Assembly (NCBI GenBank): GCA_022826645.1
Contig: JAJDUM010000024.1
Span: forward strand, 1-64,000
DNA: 64,000 bases
Direction: 5' to 3'
Source: Candidatus Poribacteria bacterium
GTDB lineage: Bacteria; Poribacteria; WGA-4E; PCPOR2b
The stretch's first letter is position 1; each line of letters begins with the position of its first letter. This document shows positions 1 through 8,634 of the stretch, one piece after another. Below the pieces are notes generated by a model. The model was not told the DNA's origin, made no database searches, and was given only the letters and a program-made list of their open reading frames with translations. The translations under genes and the position numbers were made by a program.

Positions 1-39
1 CCCTTGCCGGGCAGTCGGGAGTGTGACAAAATATCTGTT

Positions 40-99
40 GGGGATCCATGTGCTGACTCCTTTATTGTTGGGATACATAAAGATAGTCAGTGGATCCCC
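40..99. repeat. Imperfect inverted repeat (hairpin)
   Basis: GGGGATCCA at 40-48 and CTGACT at 53-58 pair with AGTCAG at 85-90 and TGGATCCCC at 91-99, giving a 15-bp stem broken only by a 4-nt bulge (49-52) and a loop of about 26 nt. No T-run follows, so it is not an ordinary terminator. It may be a small dispersed repeat or the end of a transcription unit lying left of the window. Confidence 0.5.
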
Positions 100-311
100 T
101 CCTTGTCAAGTCATTACTCCACACTTTACTGGAGTGCTACCCCTTTTACTTCACCGTAAATTTTCTCTGTTTCCGATCTAAAATAGTTTTCTTTTTTCTT
201 TTTTATTATTCTGATGCATAGAATGAGAGACTTAGGCGGCGTATGGCATTTCAATTATGGATTTGATTTTGTAGGCTTCCTGCATCGGACTAGGTTAGGC
301 CTCGTGTGACG
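100..311. other. Intergenic region with no recognisable gene
   Basis: This AT-rich stretch lies between the hairpin at 40-99 and the small minus-strand gene that ends at 312. I see a pyrimidine-rich run around 187-210 and no credible coding frame, RNA gene or clear promoter. Confidence 0.4.
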
Positions 312-533
312 TCAAGCCGAATCAGTAACGCGGTCATCCTTCAGAAAATCGAGGGCTTTGGCATAACTTCGGCGTTGCAGGTAATGACGTAGCTGTGAGG
401 GAACAGTTGACGCAAACTCCTGTTGTAGACGTTCAATTTGTTCTAAGTCGTCGACTATACTCTCTTTTTGGGCAATATGCTCGAACATTGATTCTAAGGT
501 TGCTTTCAAGACTGTTGCTTGTTCTGTTGTCAT
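312..533 (-). CDS. Small hypothetical protein (73 aa)
   Basis: I do not recognise this family. The product is acidic and mostly helical by eye, with alternating charged and hydrophobic residues, and has no signal peptide or membrane segment, so it is probably cytosolic. The start is well supported: AGGAG lies six bases before the ATG. It sits 80 bp downstream of the alanine racemase gene on the same strand and may be the second gene of that transcription unit. The ending LKDDRVTDSA shows no motif. A function cannot be assigned, but the good ribosome site and the absence of a competing frame make it a likely real gene. Confidence 0.55.
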   Translation of the reverse strand: MTTEQATVLKATLESMFEHIAQKESIVDDLEQIERLQQEFASTVPSQLRHYLQRRSYAKALDFLKDDRVTDSA

Positions 534-613
534 CGGTTTCTCCTGCTGTATGATGTAATCTACGATGAATTTTGCGTTTCAGTGTATCATCCTTCCGCGC
601 TCATGTCAAATGG

Positions 614-1780
614 TTATGCCCCCGAACTCAGGTAAACGCGAGAGCCTCGCGCTCCGATGTTTGTTAGAATCTCATACGGAATAGTTCCTGCCGCTTGTGC
701 AACCTGATCGACGGTGATCTCCAGATTTCCCTGTGTCCCAATCAGTACGGCTTCATCGCCAATACGCGGGAATTTATCTGTGTCTCCCGTTTCAGGAAGC
801 GGAATCTGAAAAACTGTACCATCCATGCATACCGAACCGACTTGACGACACCATGCACCGCCTATCAAAGCACCGCCACGATTCGACAAGGAGCGTGAAT
901 AACCATCGGCATAGCCTATAGGCAGCGTGGCTAGCCATGTAGGCTCGCTAATCGTGTAGGTACGACCGTAGCTGATTCCCTCCCCTTGTGCTGCTTGACG
1001 CAAACAGATGACACGCGCTTTCCAACTGAGCGCAGGACGCAAGGGCACAGGACTCTCTCGCCTGACTTCAGGAGATGGATAGACACCGTATAGGCTCAAG
1101 CCGGGTCTGAGTGCATCAAAATGTGCATCCGGAAAGGTTAATGCAGCGGCACTGTTGGCGGCATGGACGATCCGGGGACGAAGATTCAGTATGGAAAGAG
1201 TGGAAAGGATCGAGTTGAACCGTTCTAACTGAAGATGGACATGGCCTTTGTCGGCTTCGTCCGCAGTCGCGAAGTGGGTAAAAATTCCCTCAATCTCTAT
1301 ACTCTTCAGCGATGTCAGCCACTTGAGGAAGGCGACTGCCTCCGTATGCCATATTCCGCCACGATTCATGCCGGTATCCACGTCGAGGTGTACTGTGACC
1401 GTTTTCCCCTTCTGCTGTGCTGACCGGGACAGTGCTTCGCACAGAGTGGGTTCATAGACAGATGGCGTCAGCTGGCAGTCAACAATCGTCTCCACCTGGA
1501 ACGGCAGTGCATTGAATAGTACCAAGACTGGCTTCTTGGTGCCCGCGGCTCGCAATTCTACGGCTTCCGGGATGGTAGCGACAGCGTACATAGTCGCCTC
1601 CTCATGCAACGCCTCAGCGACCGGAATAGCACCGTGTCCGTAGCCGTCTGCCTTAATCACGGCAATCAACGGTTTGCCTTGGGCATACGCTCTGATGCCA
1701 CGCGCATTAGATCGGATTGCGGAGAGATCCACCTCCGTCCAGGTTGCCATTTCCATTTTTATTTTCATTTCCATTTGCAT
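614..1780 (-). CDS. alr: Alanine racemase
   Basis: The product is a PLP-dependent racemase that interconverts L- and D-alanine and supplies D-alanine for peptidoglycan. The PLP lysine is in AVIKADGYGHG (K43) and the second catalytic base, a tyrosine, is in GISYGRTY (Y271). The TIM barrel and C-terminal beta domain are both present, and 388 residues is usual for the family. The start is uncertain: five in-frame ATGs lie between 1780 and 1750 with no clear ribosome site. The last one (1750), giving MATWTEVDL, matches the usual family N-terminus as well as the first does. The gene diverges from the ABC ATPase, whose ATG is only 17 bp away from 1780, so the two promoters must overlap coding sequence. 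Confidence 0.95.
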   Translation of the reverse strand: MQMEMKIKMEMATWTEVDLSAIRSNARGIRAYAQGKPLIAVIKADGYGHGAIPVAEALHEEATMYAVATIPEAVELRAAGTKKPVLVLFNALPFQVETIVDCQLTPSVYEPTLCEALSRSAQQKGKTVTVHLDVDTGMNRGGIWHTEAVAFLKWLTSLKSIEIEGIFTHFATADEADKGHVHLQLERFNSILSTLSILNLRPRIVHAANSAAALTFPDAHFDALRPGLSLYGVYPSPEVRRESPVPLRPALSWKARVICLRQAAQGEGISYGRTYTISEPTWLATLPIGYADGYSRSLSNRGGALIGGAWCRQVGSVCMDGTVFQIPLPETGDTDKFPRIGDEAVLIGTQGNLEITVDQVAQAAGTIPYEILTNIGARGSRVYLSSGA

Positions 1781-1797
1781 GTGCTAAAATACACAGA

Positions 1798-2934
1798 ATG
1801 GCAGAGATTAGACTTGAACACGTTACTAAACGCTTTGGGGATGTCGTTGCGGTTAACGACATGAACCTTGAAATCCATGATCAGGAGTTTGTTGTTTTTC
1901 TCGGTCCGTCCGGCTGTGGGAAAACAACCACGCTTCGCGCCATAGCCGGACTGGAACAGCCTGATGAAGGTGATATCTTCGTCGATGGCACTCGAGTCAA
2001 CACCCTATCGCCTGCGGATCGGGACATTGCATTTGTATTTCAATTTTACGCACTCTATCCTCACCTAACCGTTTATGATAACATCGCGTTTCCGCTCAAA
2101 GCAGTAAAAGCGGCAAAGCCCGATATTCAGGAGCGGGTTACAGAGGTTGCAGATATCCTCCAGATTCAGGGGATGCTGGATCGAAAACCGAGCCATCTGA
2201 GCGGCGGTGAGATGCAGCGGGTAGCGTTGGGACGGGCGATGGTACGTCGCCCGAAGGCTTTCCTGATGGATGAACCGATGTCTAACCTCGATGCGAAGTT
2301 GAGAGTAGACATGCGGACGGAGCTGAAACGGCTCCAGCGTAGACTCGGAGCTACAACGATTTTTGTGACGCACGATCAGGTAGAAGCAATGTCTATGGCG
2401 GATCGGATCGTCATTATGCACCAGGGGAGCCTACAGCAGGTCGGGACACCCCAAGAGGTATATAACCAACCGCAGACCGTTTTCGTCGCCCAATTCATGG
2501 GTAGCCCAGCAATGAATCTAATTGCTGGCAAGCTTCAGTCACAGACCGATTTGGCTCTTGATTCCGGTGAAACACCCGAAGCCGTCCTACATCTGACGGA
2601 CACAGATGTCCGGCTCAAACTGTCAGCCGAGAAAATCTCGCGTTTTGGTCAGTTGGATGAGCTCATCTTTGGCATTAGACCAGAACATATTATTGTCTCG
2701 AACGAGCCTATGGAACAGGGAACGTCGGCCACCGTGCACCTTGTAGAAGCGTTGGGGTCAGTCAATATTATCGACATATTACTGGGCGAAGACCGAGAGA
2801 CCGGAGATCTGATTATTCTCAGAGCCCGGACCCATCCCACATTCCGCCCAGATGCGGGGCAGTCCATCTGGTTTGACTTCGATCCCGAGCAGGTTCATTT
2901 ATTCGATCGTCACACTGAACGAGCGATTGCTTGA
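1798..2934 (+). CDS. ABC transporter ATP-binding protein, UgpC/MalK type
   Basis: This is the ATPase subunit of a carbohydrate-type (CUT1) importer and would act at the cytoplasmic face of the membrane with two permeases and a binding protein. Visible elements of the 378-residue product are Walker A GPSGCGKTT (36-44), a Q-loop in FQFYALYPHL, the signature LSGGE (134-138), Walker B LMDEP (156-160), the switch histidine in VTHDQ (H192), and a TOBE-like C-terminal region of about 140 residues. I chose ATG 1798 because MAEIRLEHVTKRFG is the normal family start; a longer frame from 1717 overlaps alr. No permease or binding-protein gene is adjacent, so it may be a shared ATPase energising several importers, as MsmK and UgpC homologues can. 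Confidence 0.92.
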   Translation: MAEIRLEHVTKRFGDVVAVNDMNLEIHDQEFVVFLGPSGCGKTTTLRAIAGLEQPDEGDIFVDGTRVNTLSPADRDIAFVFQFYALYPHLTVYDNIAFPLKAVKAAKPDIQERVTEVADILQIQGMLDRKPSHLSGGEMQRVALGRAMVRRPKAFLMDEPMSNLDAKLRVDMRTELKRLQRRLGATTIFVTHDQVEAMSMADRIVIMHQGSLQQVGTPQEVYNQPQTVFVAQFMGSPAMNLIAGKLQSQTDLALDSGETPEAVLHLTDTDVRLKLSAEKISRFGQLDELIFGIRPEHIIVSNEPMEQGTSATVHLVEALGSVNIIDILLGEDRETGDLIILRARTHPTFRPDAGQSIWFDFDPEQVHLFDRHTERAIA

Positions 2935-2937
2935 AAA

Positions 2938-3849
2938 TTGCCTGATTTATTAAAGCACCTACAGCCACTCACAGTCAAGGATAGAATCCTTTTTAATCAT
3001 TATGCCAGTCAGACACCGGCAGAATTATCGCGATACGCATTCGCACCGCACTTTATATGGCGAAACTTTTTCGACTTTTTCTGGACAATGATCGATGACC
3101 GATTCTGTCTATTTGCTAATCAGGAGGGTGACTTCTTCATGCCAATCCTCCCGATGGGGGCATCACTGAGTCAAAAAGCAATCCATCGTGCGTATTCGTT
3201 CACCTTGGAAGCGAACAGTGCGAGGCAGATTGCCCGGATTGAGAACGTCCCACCACCAATACTCCCTGTTTTGCAAGAGATGGGTTTCCACAGCATTCAT
3301 AAAGAGACGGAGTACCTTTACGAAACAGGCGCGCTAATCAAACTCGAGGGAGATCGTTACAAGAGCAAACGGACTGCTTATAACCATCTGATTCGCAACC
3401 ATCCTACCGCTGAGCTCCAGCCGTACCGGTCCACTCATCTGGCAGATTGCCTGGCACTTTATAAATCATGGCAACAGGAGCGTTGGGAACGATCGACTGA
3501 CGAGGTTTATCGAGCGATGTTAGAAGATTCTTGGCACGCTCATCACACAGCACTCATAAACTACGAAAAGTTGGAATTGATCGGCAAGGTTGTTTTGATT
3601 GGGAACGTGGTAAAAGGATACACTTTCGGATACCCATTGAACAGCGGAATTTTCTGTATTCTCTTTGAGGTGACCGATCTCCGGATACGGGGCCTCGCCC
3701 AGTTTATCTTCCGTGAATTCTGTCGAGAGCAGGCAGCTTATCGGTGGATCAACACAATGGACGACTCCGGTTTAGAGAACCTCAAACGTGTGAAACTCTC
3801 ATATCGTCCTGCCAAGCAGCTCCCATCTTACAACCTATTTCGTCCATAG
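2938..3849 (+). CDS. DUF2156 protein, phosphatidylglycerol lysyltransferase C-terminal-like
   Basis: The 303-residue product matches the GNAT-like DUF2156 fold found at the C-terminus of MprF-type aminoacyl-lipid synthases. Supporting features are a central segment with KRTAYNHLIRNHP and a C-terminal core around INTMDDSGLENLKRVKLSYRP. It lacks the multi-spanning flippase part of MprF, so any transferase activity would be soluble or peripheral. The start is a TTG three bases after the stop of the ABC ATPase, which suggests translational coupling. Substrate is unknown. Family assignment is good; the actual reaction is an inference. Confidence 0.75.
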   Translation: MPDLLKHLQPLTVKDRILFNHYASQTPAELSRYAFAPHFIWRNFFDFFWTMIDDRFCLFANQEGDFFMPILPMGASLSQKAIHRAYSFTLEANSARQIARIENVPPPILPVLQEMGFHSIHKETEYLYETGALIKLEGDRYKSKRTAYNHLIRNHPTAELQPYRSTHLADCLALYKSWQQERWERSTDEVYRAMLEDSWHAHHTALINYEKLELIGKVVLIGNVVKGYTFGYPLNSGIFCILFEVTDLRIRGLAQFIFREFCREQAAYRWINTMDDSGLENLKRVKLSYRPAKQLPSYNLFRP

Positions 3850-3898
3850 CCAACCACTGATTTAAAGGGCATTGTTGGGTTGGCACTGCCACAATATT

Positions 3899-4654
3899 AT
3901 GAACTCTGTTCTGATTTTTCTCAATGGGCACTATGACTTTCGCTACTCCCAATTCTATAGGGAGGCGCTGACACGGGCGGCAGAACATAGTCATCCAGTA
4001 ATCTGCGCTGATGGGGGACTCCGCGTATTCACTGAACTAAACCGAATCTGCGCAACCGAAGTTTTCCCGGACATTCTAATCGGCGATCTAGATTCCCTTG
4101 AGGGGCTGCCGAAGAATAGTACCGAAAAGTTGGAACGGTCTGGCACCCGAATCATCCGCGAATGGATTGGGCAGGTGGACAAGGATGACACAGATGGGCA
4201 GTTGGCCGTTGCTTACGCAATCGCAGAATACGGATGTCAGCGGATTCTGCTCTATGGTGCCCTCCCTCGCCCCGATGATTACGAACTAGATCACTTTCTC
4301 GGCAATCTGCAGCTAATGCGTTTGGGTGCCCAGCTATCTCAGGTAAACGCTGATGCAAAGCGCAGTTGGAAGGCGGAGATGCGGGATCCACTCCAAACAA
4401 TCCACTTTGTCGTTTCGGAGGTTACTTTAGAGCGAAAGAGTGATGGGTTACAGCGGGTATCCCTTATAGCCGCAGAATCTGAAGTTACAGTAGAAAGTAG
4501 CACGAATCTTCGATGGAACTTGGACGGGTTCCATGTAGATCCTGTGAAAACAAACGCTTTACGGAACGAGTTTATAACGGGGGCACGTCATGTCACCATT
4601 CGTCTCGCGGAGGGGTCGGATCCAGTTTATGTCATTCATAACTGGTATCAATAG
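3899..4654 (+). CDS. Thiamine pyrophosphokinase family protein
   Basis: The product resembles thiamine pyrophosphokinase, which transfers a pyrophosphoryl group from ATP to thiamine. It shows the family landmarks CADGGLRVF near residue 33, PDILIGDLDSL near 63, and KDDTDGQLAVAYA near 98, where acidic residues bind magnesium and substrate. At 251 residues it is slightly longer than typical bacterial ThiN (about 210). I chose ATG 3899; a TTG at 3872 in the same frame is an alternative with a weak upstream AAGGG. The stop lies 11 bp from the convergent oxidoreductase stop. No other thiamine genes are nearby. Confidence 0.8.
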   Translation: MNSVLIFLNGHYDFRYSQFYREALTRAAEHSHPVICADGGLRVFTELNRICATEVFPDILIGDLDSLEGLPKNSTEKLERSGTRIIREWIGQVDKDDTDGQLAVAYAIAEYGCQRILLYGALPRPDDYELDHFLGNLQLMRLGAQLSQVNADAKRSWKAEMRDPLQTIHFVVSEVTLERKSDGLQRVSLIAAESEVTVESSTNLRWNLDGFHVDPVKTNALRNEFITGARHVTIRLAEGSDPVYVIHNWYQ

Positions 4655-4665
4655 CCGCCCGTGTC

Positions 4666-5703
4666 TCACTGACCTGTCGATCTAATTTCCACATTATCGA
4701 GCCCTTCTCCCAACGGCAAAGGCACCTGTGTCCCTGTCTTATGCGAGATGTGCATGGCGGTGATAACTTCCAGTGCTTTCAGCCCGTCACGCCCGGTTGA
4801 AACGCTCTCCCGATCCTCTAACAGACAGTCAACCGCTTCTCGTGCTGCACTGTAGAAATAGTCGTCGAGGATAAGGGTTTCGGGCATATCGGGGAGCGGT
4901 TCAAAATCGTATCGCGCGCCATATCCTCCGCTGGATTCAACAAGGGGACCGTATTCCCAGATGCCGCGCAGCTCGCAGAAGTGGATCTGCCCTTCGGTCC
5001 CCCCGATAATGACATCACTTAGCGATTCTTTGCGTGTTGGGATACAGTTGATAAAGATGACCACGCCGCCATCACAGACGATCATCCCACCACCACCCGG
5101 ATCGGCAACGGGTTCATCGCTGAGAAAACCGGATACCAGTTTGGGCTGCGCCGATGTGAAATAGAACGCATAATCCACAGTATGGGTGCCGTTATGCAGC
5201 AAAGGACGGGCACCGGAGTAGGTAATAGTCCGTACATCCCCCACTGCCCCGTCATCCACCATTTTTTTCAGTCGACGGTAATGTGGCAGAAAGCGCCGTG
5301 TGTGATCTACAGCCAGCCGACACCCGTTTGCTTCACATGCCTCAACCATTTTCCGTCCCCACTCCACACTGATAGCGAGTGGTTTCTCCACCATTACTAC
5401 TTTAATTCCTGCTTCTGCAGCCTCGATGACCGGCTCGTGATGGTGGAAGTTATGGGTGGTCACGCTCACGATGTCCAGATTGGCTTTTTCGTACATCTCC
5501 TGCGCGGTAGCGTAGCGCTGCTCTGGTGCGATATCCCATTCGTCCCCAAACTGTTGTAAACGTTCATCATTGATATCAGCGACAGCTGCGAGTTCAACCT
5601 CCTCACACCGCCGATATCCACCGGCATGGGAGTTTTCTCTTCCCCCAAGCCCTCCAACACCCCCGGCACCGACAACACCAACTCTGATTTTCGATTCTGA
5701 CAC
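4666..5703 (-). CDS. Gfo/Idh/MocA family oxidoreductase
   Basis: This is an NAD(P)-dependent oxidoreductase with an N-terminal Rossmann domain (VGVVGAGGVGGLGG, residues 8-21) and a C-terminal alpha/beta domain typical of inositol, glucose-fructose and sugar-derivative dehydrogenases. The catalytic lysine motif EKP is present in VVMVEKPLAI. At 345 residues it has normal length. It is the first of five paralogues in this window, which fits a lifestyle built on varied sugars. It lies just downstream of the acetyltransferase on the same strand (14 bp gap) and is probably co-transcribed. The substrate cannot be told from sequence. Confidence 0.9.
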   Translation of the reverse strand: MSESKIRVGVVGAGGVGGLGGRENSHAGGYRRCEEVELAAVADINDERLQQFGDEWDIAPEQRYATAQEMYEKANLDIVSVTTHNFHHHEPVIEAAEAGIKVVMVEKPLAISVEWGRKMVEACEANGCRLAVDHTRRFLPHYRRLKKMVDDGAVGDVRTITYSGARPLLHNGTHTVDYAFYFTSAQPKLVSGFLSDEPVADPGGGGMIVCDGGVVIFINCIPTRKESLSDVIIGGTEGQIHFCELRGIWEYGPLVESSGGYGARYDFEPLPDMPETLILDDYFYSAAREAVDCLLEDRESVSTGRDGLKALEVITAMHISHKTGTQVPLPLGEGLDNVEIRSTGQ

Positions 5704-5717
5704 TGAGATAATCCTCC

Positions 5718-6800
5718 TTAGTTGGAATTCTTAGGTTTATTGTGACCAACAGTAACCCGCTCTTCCTGCCACGGTTTCCTGTTACCGTAATAATCCCCTT
5801 CGCATCTCATCGGGGTAACATTAGGCAGCCACAAGGTATAGACAAGCACATCTATCCAGTTTTCCCCGTCATAAACCCTTCTCTGCAAGCGTGCTTCTTC
5901 GACAAATCCAGCGGCTTTTACCATCGTTTTCTGGTCATCGTCGCAGTCAGCGATGTAGATCTGTAGCGCCTGAATAGAGAGACCTTTCGCCTTTTCTGCG
6001 GCAGCTGTTAGTAATTCAGGACCTTGTTCACAATAACTCGGACACACACGAAAACTGAGCGTGGCGATATGCTGCTCGTGAAATGTGTCATAGCGTTTCA
6101 GGACTGCCGCACCAACGATCCGCTGTTCGGGGTTTTCTAATACTACAAGTGCACCATTGCTATCTTCGATCTGTCGCATGAGTCTCACGAAATGGCTTTC
6201 GAAGCGGGTCTCGCGGAAGGTCTGGGTAAAATATTCCTTGAGAAGCCAGCGCGGTTCCGGATGATTGTAGAGGACGGAGGCACGAGGTAGATCGCCCCAC
6301 GTGGCATCGCGGATTCGCGCAGGTCCGCTATGCGCGAGATAGGTCCGGTCAAAGTCACCTGCATCCGGTGCGAGATAACGCATCCCATCACCAACATGAT
6401 ACCAGAACCCGTGCTTTTCGTAGAGGGTACCCGCGATCGGATTGGTAGTACAGAGGTAAAGAGCAATCCCATCATCGGCACGAAACCTCCGAATCAGACA
6501 ATCCATAAGTGCCGAAGCAATGCCTTTGCTCCTATGTTCCTCCTCTGTTCGGACAAATTCTACGACGCCGACATCGCGCGTATCTGTTGGCGTATAATAG
6601 CTCATGCTGCCGACAACCTCTCCGTCAATTTCGCCCACAAAGTACGGCGTGAAAAGCCATTCCGTCAACTTCCCGTTGAGCAGGTCGTCGCGTACATCGG
6701 CCCAACAACCGACTTTACTGACGTAATCATGGAGCGGTGGGTGTAGGGTCTTAATGACAAGCTGCTCGCCAGTTTTTAACCGCACTGTTTCTGTCGTCAT
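5718..6800 (-). CDS. GNAT family N-acetyltransferase
   Basis: The N-terminal half is a clear GNAT domain: FVGEIDGEVVGSMSYY followed by VEFVRTEEEHRSKGIASALMDCLIRRF, whose R-x-x-G-I-A segment forms the acetyl-CoA loop, then NPIAGTLYEKHGF. The remaining residues (about 170-340) look like a second, degenerate GNAT-like half with a VVLENPEQRIVGAAVL strand. I chose ATG 6800 because GAGGAA lies eight bases upstream, rather than the codon at 6830. Acceptor substrate unknown. The gene is followed on the same strand by an oxidoreductase and diverges from another acetyltransferase at 6972. Confidence 0.82.
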   Translation of the reverse strand: MTTETVRLKTGEQLVIKTLHPPLHDYVSKVGCWADVRDDLLNGKLTEWLFTPYFVGEIDGEVVGSMSYYTPTDTRDVGVVEFVRTEEEHRSKGIASALMDCLIRRFRADDGIALYLCTTNPIAGTLYEKHGFWYHVGDGMRYLAPDAGDFDRTYLAHSGPARIRDATWGDLPRASVLYNHPEPRWLLKEYFTQTFRETRFESHFVRLMRQIEDSNGALVVLENPEQRIVGAAVLKRYDTFHEQHIATLSFRVCPSYCEQGPELLTAAAEKAKGLSIQALQIYIADCDDDQKTMVKAAGFVEEARLQRRVYDGENWIDVLVYTLWLPNVTPMRCEGDYYGNRKPWQEERVTVGHNKPKNSN

Positions 6801-6913
6801 TGTAGGTTCCTCGCGCCTATCGGTTATCAATACGTGAGCATTCTAACACGAGACCGTCTATGCGGTCAATCCAGTTTCTACTCTGTCGAATCCCGATTTT
6901 CATAGAGGAGAGA

Positions 6914-6942
6914 TTGACACACCTATAGTCCTGTGGTATAAA
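6914..6942 (+). promoter_or_regulatory. Sigma70-type promoter for the acetyltransferase pseudogene
   Basis: TTGACA (6914-6919) and TATAAA (6937-6942) are separated by exactly 17 bp and lie 30 bp before the ATG at 6972. The match to the housekeeping consensus is nearly perfect. Confidence 0.75.
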
Positions 6943-6971
6943 CTCCAAAAATCAACAGAGGATGAATATAA

Positions 6972-7421
6972 ATGTCTGACGAGATAGTGGTCCGCTTTGC
7001 GCGGCTTGATGACTTAGATTTCGCGTATCAAGATGGCTACATTTCGACTGAAGTGCTGAAGCGAAAAATTGATGCACAGTTAGCTTTGAATTCTGATCGC
7101 ATTGAAGATATTCTAATTGCCGAACGAAATGGCAAACGGGTGGGGTATGTGCGCCTTGAGTATTTGTGGTCAATCGTGCCGTATATCTCCCTCATACAAG
7201 TATTACCTGAGTATCATCGGCAGGGGGTTGGCAAAGCCTTACTTGGGTTTCTTGAAACTTTCCTGCGCGATGCGGGTCACGAAGCGCTCTACAGTTCGTC
7301 GCAGGCCGACGAGCCTGAACCTCAAGCGTAGCATCGGCATGTGGGGTTTAAGGAATGTGGTTTTATCGCTGGTATTAACAACGGGATTGGTGAGGCGTTT
7401 TTCCGTAAAAGCCTTGGGTAG
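6972..7421 (+). pseudogene. GNAT acetyltransferase interrupted by one in-frame amber codon
   Basis: The frame opens at ATG 6972 and reads a short GNAT protein: IAERNGKRVGYVRLEYL, then LIQVLPEYHRQGVGKALLGFLE (the acetyl-CoA loop), then SSQADEPEPQA, where a TAG occurs at 7329-7331. The same frame continues without a shift as HRHVGFKECGFIAG...GIGEAFFRKSLG and stops at 7419-7421. In related acetyltransferases the position after EPEPQA is a tryptophan, so a TGG to TAG change explains it. Either the gene is inactive, the truncated 119-residue protein is made, or the amber codon is suppressed. A strong promoter is still in place and a hairpin follows. The insertion sequence lies 100 bp downstream. 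Confidence 0.8.
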
Positions 7422-7440
7422 GTAAAAGTACTTCTTGAAA

Positions 7441-7466
7441 AGCAGCATTACTGCTGCTCATTTGCA
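7441..7466 (+). terminator. Possible terminator after the acetyltransferase
   Basis: AGCAGCA (7441-7447) and TGCTGCT (7452-7458) form a 7-bp stem with a 4-nt loop, 20 bp after the distal stop. The following T tract is weak, so termination strength is doubtful. Confidence 0.4.
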
Positions 7467-7489
7467 TGTTTTCTGATTCTGTATTCATG

Positions 7490-7518
7490 TTTACATACCC
7501 CTGAGAGTTTGATATAAT
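7490..7518 (+). promoter_or_regulatory. Promoter stranded at the left edge of the insertion sequence
   Basis: TTTACA (7490-7495) and TATAAT (7513-7518) are 17 bp apart. The -10 box overlaps the 5-bp target duplication TAATA (7515-7519) of the insertion sequence. Removing the element would place this promoter about 70 bp upstream of the RpoA-fusion start codon, so it is probably that gene's original promoter. Transcription from it now enters the element antisense to the transposase. Confidence 0.65.
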
Positions 7519-7519
7519 A

Positions 7520-8559
7520 GGAGTTACGCAGTTGGGTTTAATGTGTAAAGTGGTTCAGCGAGATAAGCGCGGACAGCGTCTCTGATAATGGAGGTTTTAG
7601 CTTCAAACCAACTGATCCCTGTCAAAAACCGGTGTCGTTCAATGCGTAGAAACGCTCTCAATGCAAGTCCAATATGATTCCGTTGTGCCACCGCCTTGCG
7701 TGCAAAACACCTTTCAACGCCCACAAATTGCTTGATACCTCTATGATATTCTTCAATCGCCCAAGACAATTCAGCATATTTGAGTCGAAATAGTTCGTTC
7801 ATTGAGAGGTCGCTTGTTGCCCAATATTCAACGTTGCCGTTTTTGGAAACAATCTTGAACACTTTAATCAATCCGTATCCCTTCAGATGAACGATAGTCC
7901 CTTTGTCGCTAATCGGTAGTTTGCTGACCGGTTGATTGCCTTGTCTATTGAGATTGACTTGTCGATTCGACTTCAATTGAGTTAACCAGTGCCATTGATA
8001 CTTTTGAATCGTCTTTAGATTCTTCAAACTGCTGTACCAACTGTCAAACACGGCGCACTCTGGAGCAAACCCTCTGTCGTTGGCAGTGGCAATCAGTGCG
8101 TGGAAGTGGTCATTTTTGGTCAAGCCATCATGGTCTTTATTATACAAGCGATAGTCGCAAGGAATGTGGCTGTCACCATCCGTCCACATCAGCGTAATGA
8201 GGTTAATGCCTGAGACCACCTGTTTGTGTTTGCCTGACCAATGGCGGGTGACCAGTTCCATCTTTTGGGCATACGGTTTGTCAAGCGTTGAGTCGTCTAT
8301 GACTAAAACGCCTTGGGTTTTGTTGACAAAAGGGTGTGCCTCACGCCACAATGCTTCTGAATCGGTAGGCAGCCTATACAGCAACCGATTCAATGAGTCA
8401 TGGGCAGGTGGAGGATCGTCTCGAGGGTGCACGCGGGCTGCCTCTGTGCAACTGTACGCACTCGAGGTCGCTATCACAAAGTTGATGTAGTCGTATTCGG
8501 TACATTTAGCTGGATTCATAACCAATATTATAACCTATTTTTTTCAACTGCGTAACTCC
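7520..8559 (-). mobile_element. Insertion sequence, about 1040 bp, IS4/IS701-like
   Basis: The ends are perfect 15-bp inverted repeats: GGAGTTACGCAGTTG at 7520-7534 and its complement at 8545-8559. They are flanked by the direct repeat TAATA (7515-7519 and 8560-8564), a 5-bp target duplication. A single transposase fills the element on the minus strand, and its stop codon lies inside the left inverted repeat. Intact ends, intact target duplication and an uninterrupted transposase indicate a recent insertion. Confidence 0.9.
7524..8519 (-). CDS. DDE transposase, IS4/IS701-like
   Basis: The product is a DD-E transposase of about 331 residues. Likely catalytic acids are the aspartates in VIDDSTLDKPY (near residue 76), the aspartate in AVFDSWYSSLKNL (near 159) and the glutamate in WAIEEYHRGIKQ (near 257). 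The last segment with its Y-x-x-x-K spacing is the YREK-like signature of IS4-superfamily enzymes. I chose ATG 8519 over the TTG at 8525. The reading frame is complete and ends within the left terminal repeat. It probably acts on the two 15-bp ends of this element and perhaps on related short repeats elsewhere, such as the one at 48899-49079. Confidence 0.9.
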   Translation of the reverse strand: MNPAKCTEYDYINFVIATSSAYSCTEAARVHPRDDPPPAHDSLNRLLYRLPTDSEALWREAHPFVNKTQGVLVIDDSTLDKPYAQKMELVTRHWSGKHKQVVSGINLITLMWTDGDSHIPCDYRLYNKDHDGLTKNDHFHALIATANDRGFAPECAVFDSWYSSLKNLKTIQKYQWHWLTQLKSNRQVNLNRQGNQPVSKLPISDKGTIVHLKGYGLIKVFKIVSKNGNVEYWATSDLSMNELFRLKYAELSWAIEEYHRGIKQFVGVERCFARKAVAQRNHIGLALRAFLRIERHRFLTGISWFEAKTSIIRDAVRAYLAEPLYTLNPTA

Positions 8560-8634
8560 TAATAATAATATCGGTTATTAAGTGCTGCCGACTTTATTCC
8601 AAATAACACAGCCACTTGTAGGAGGATAAGATAG

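Noticed and set aside
5182..5559. Open frame of 125 codons antisense to a Gfo/Idh/MocA gene
   Set aside because: It lies within a well-supported oxidoreductase and shows no family features.
7239..7448. Minus-strand frame overlapping the broken acetyltransferase
   Set aside because: It follows the reverse complement of the acetyltransferase end and has no independent support.
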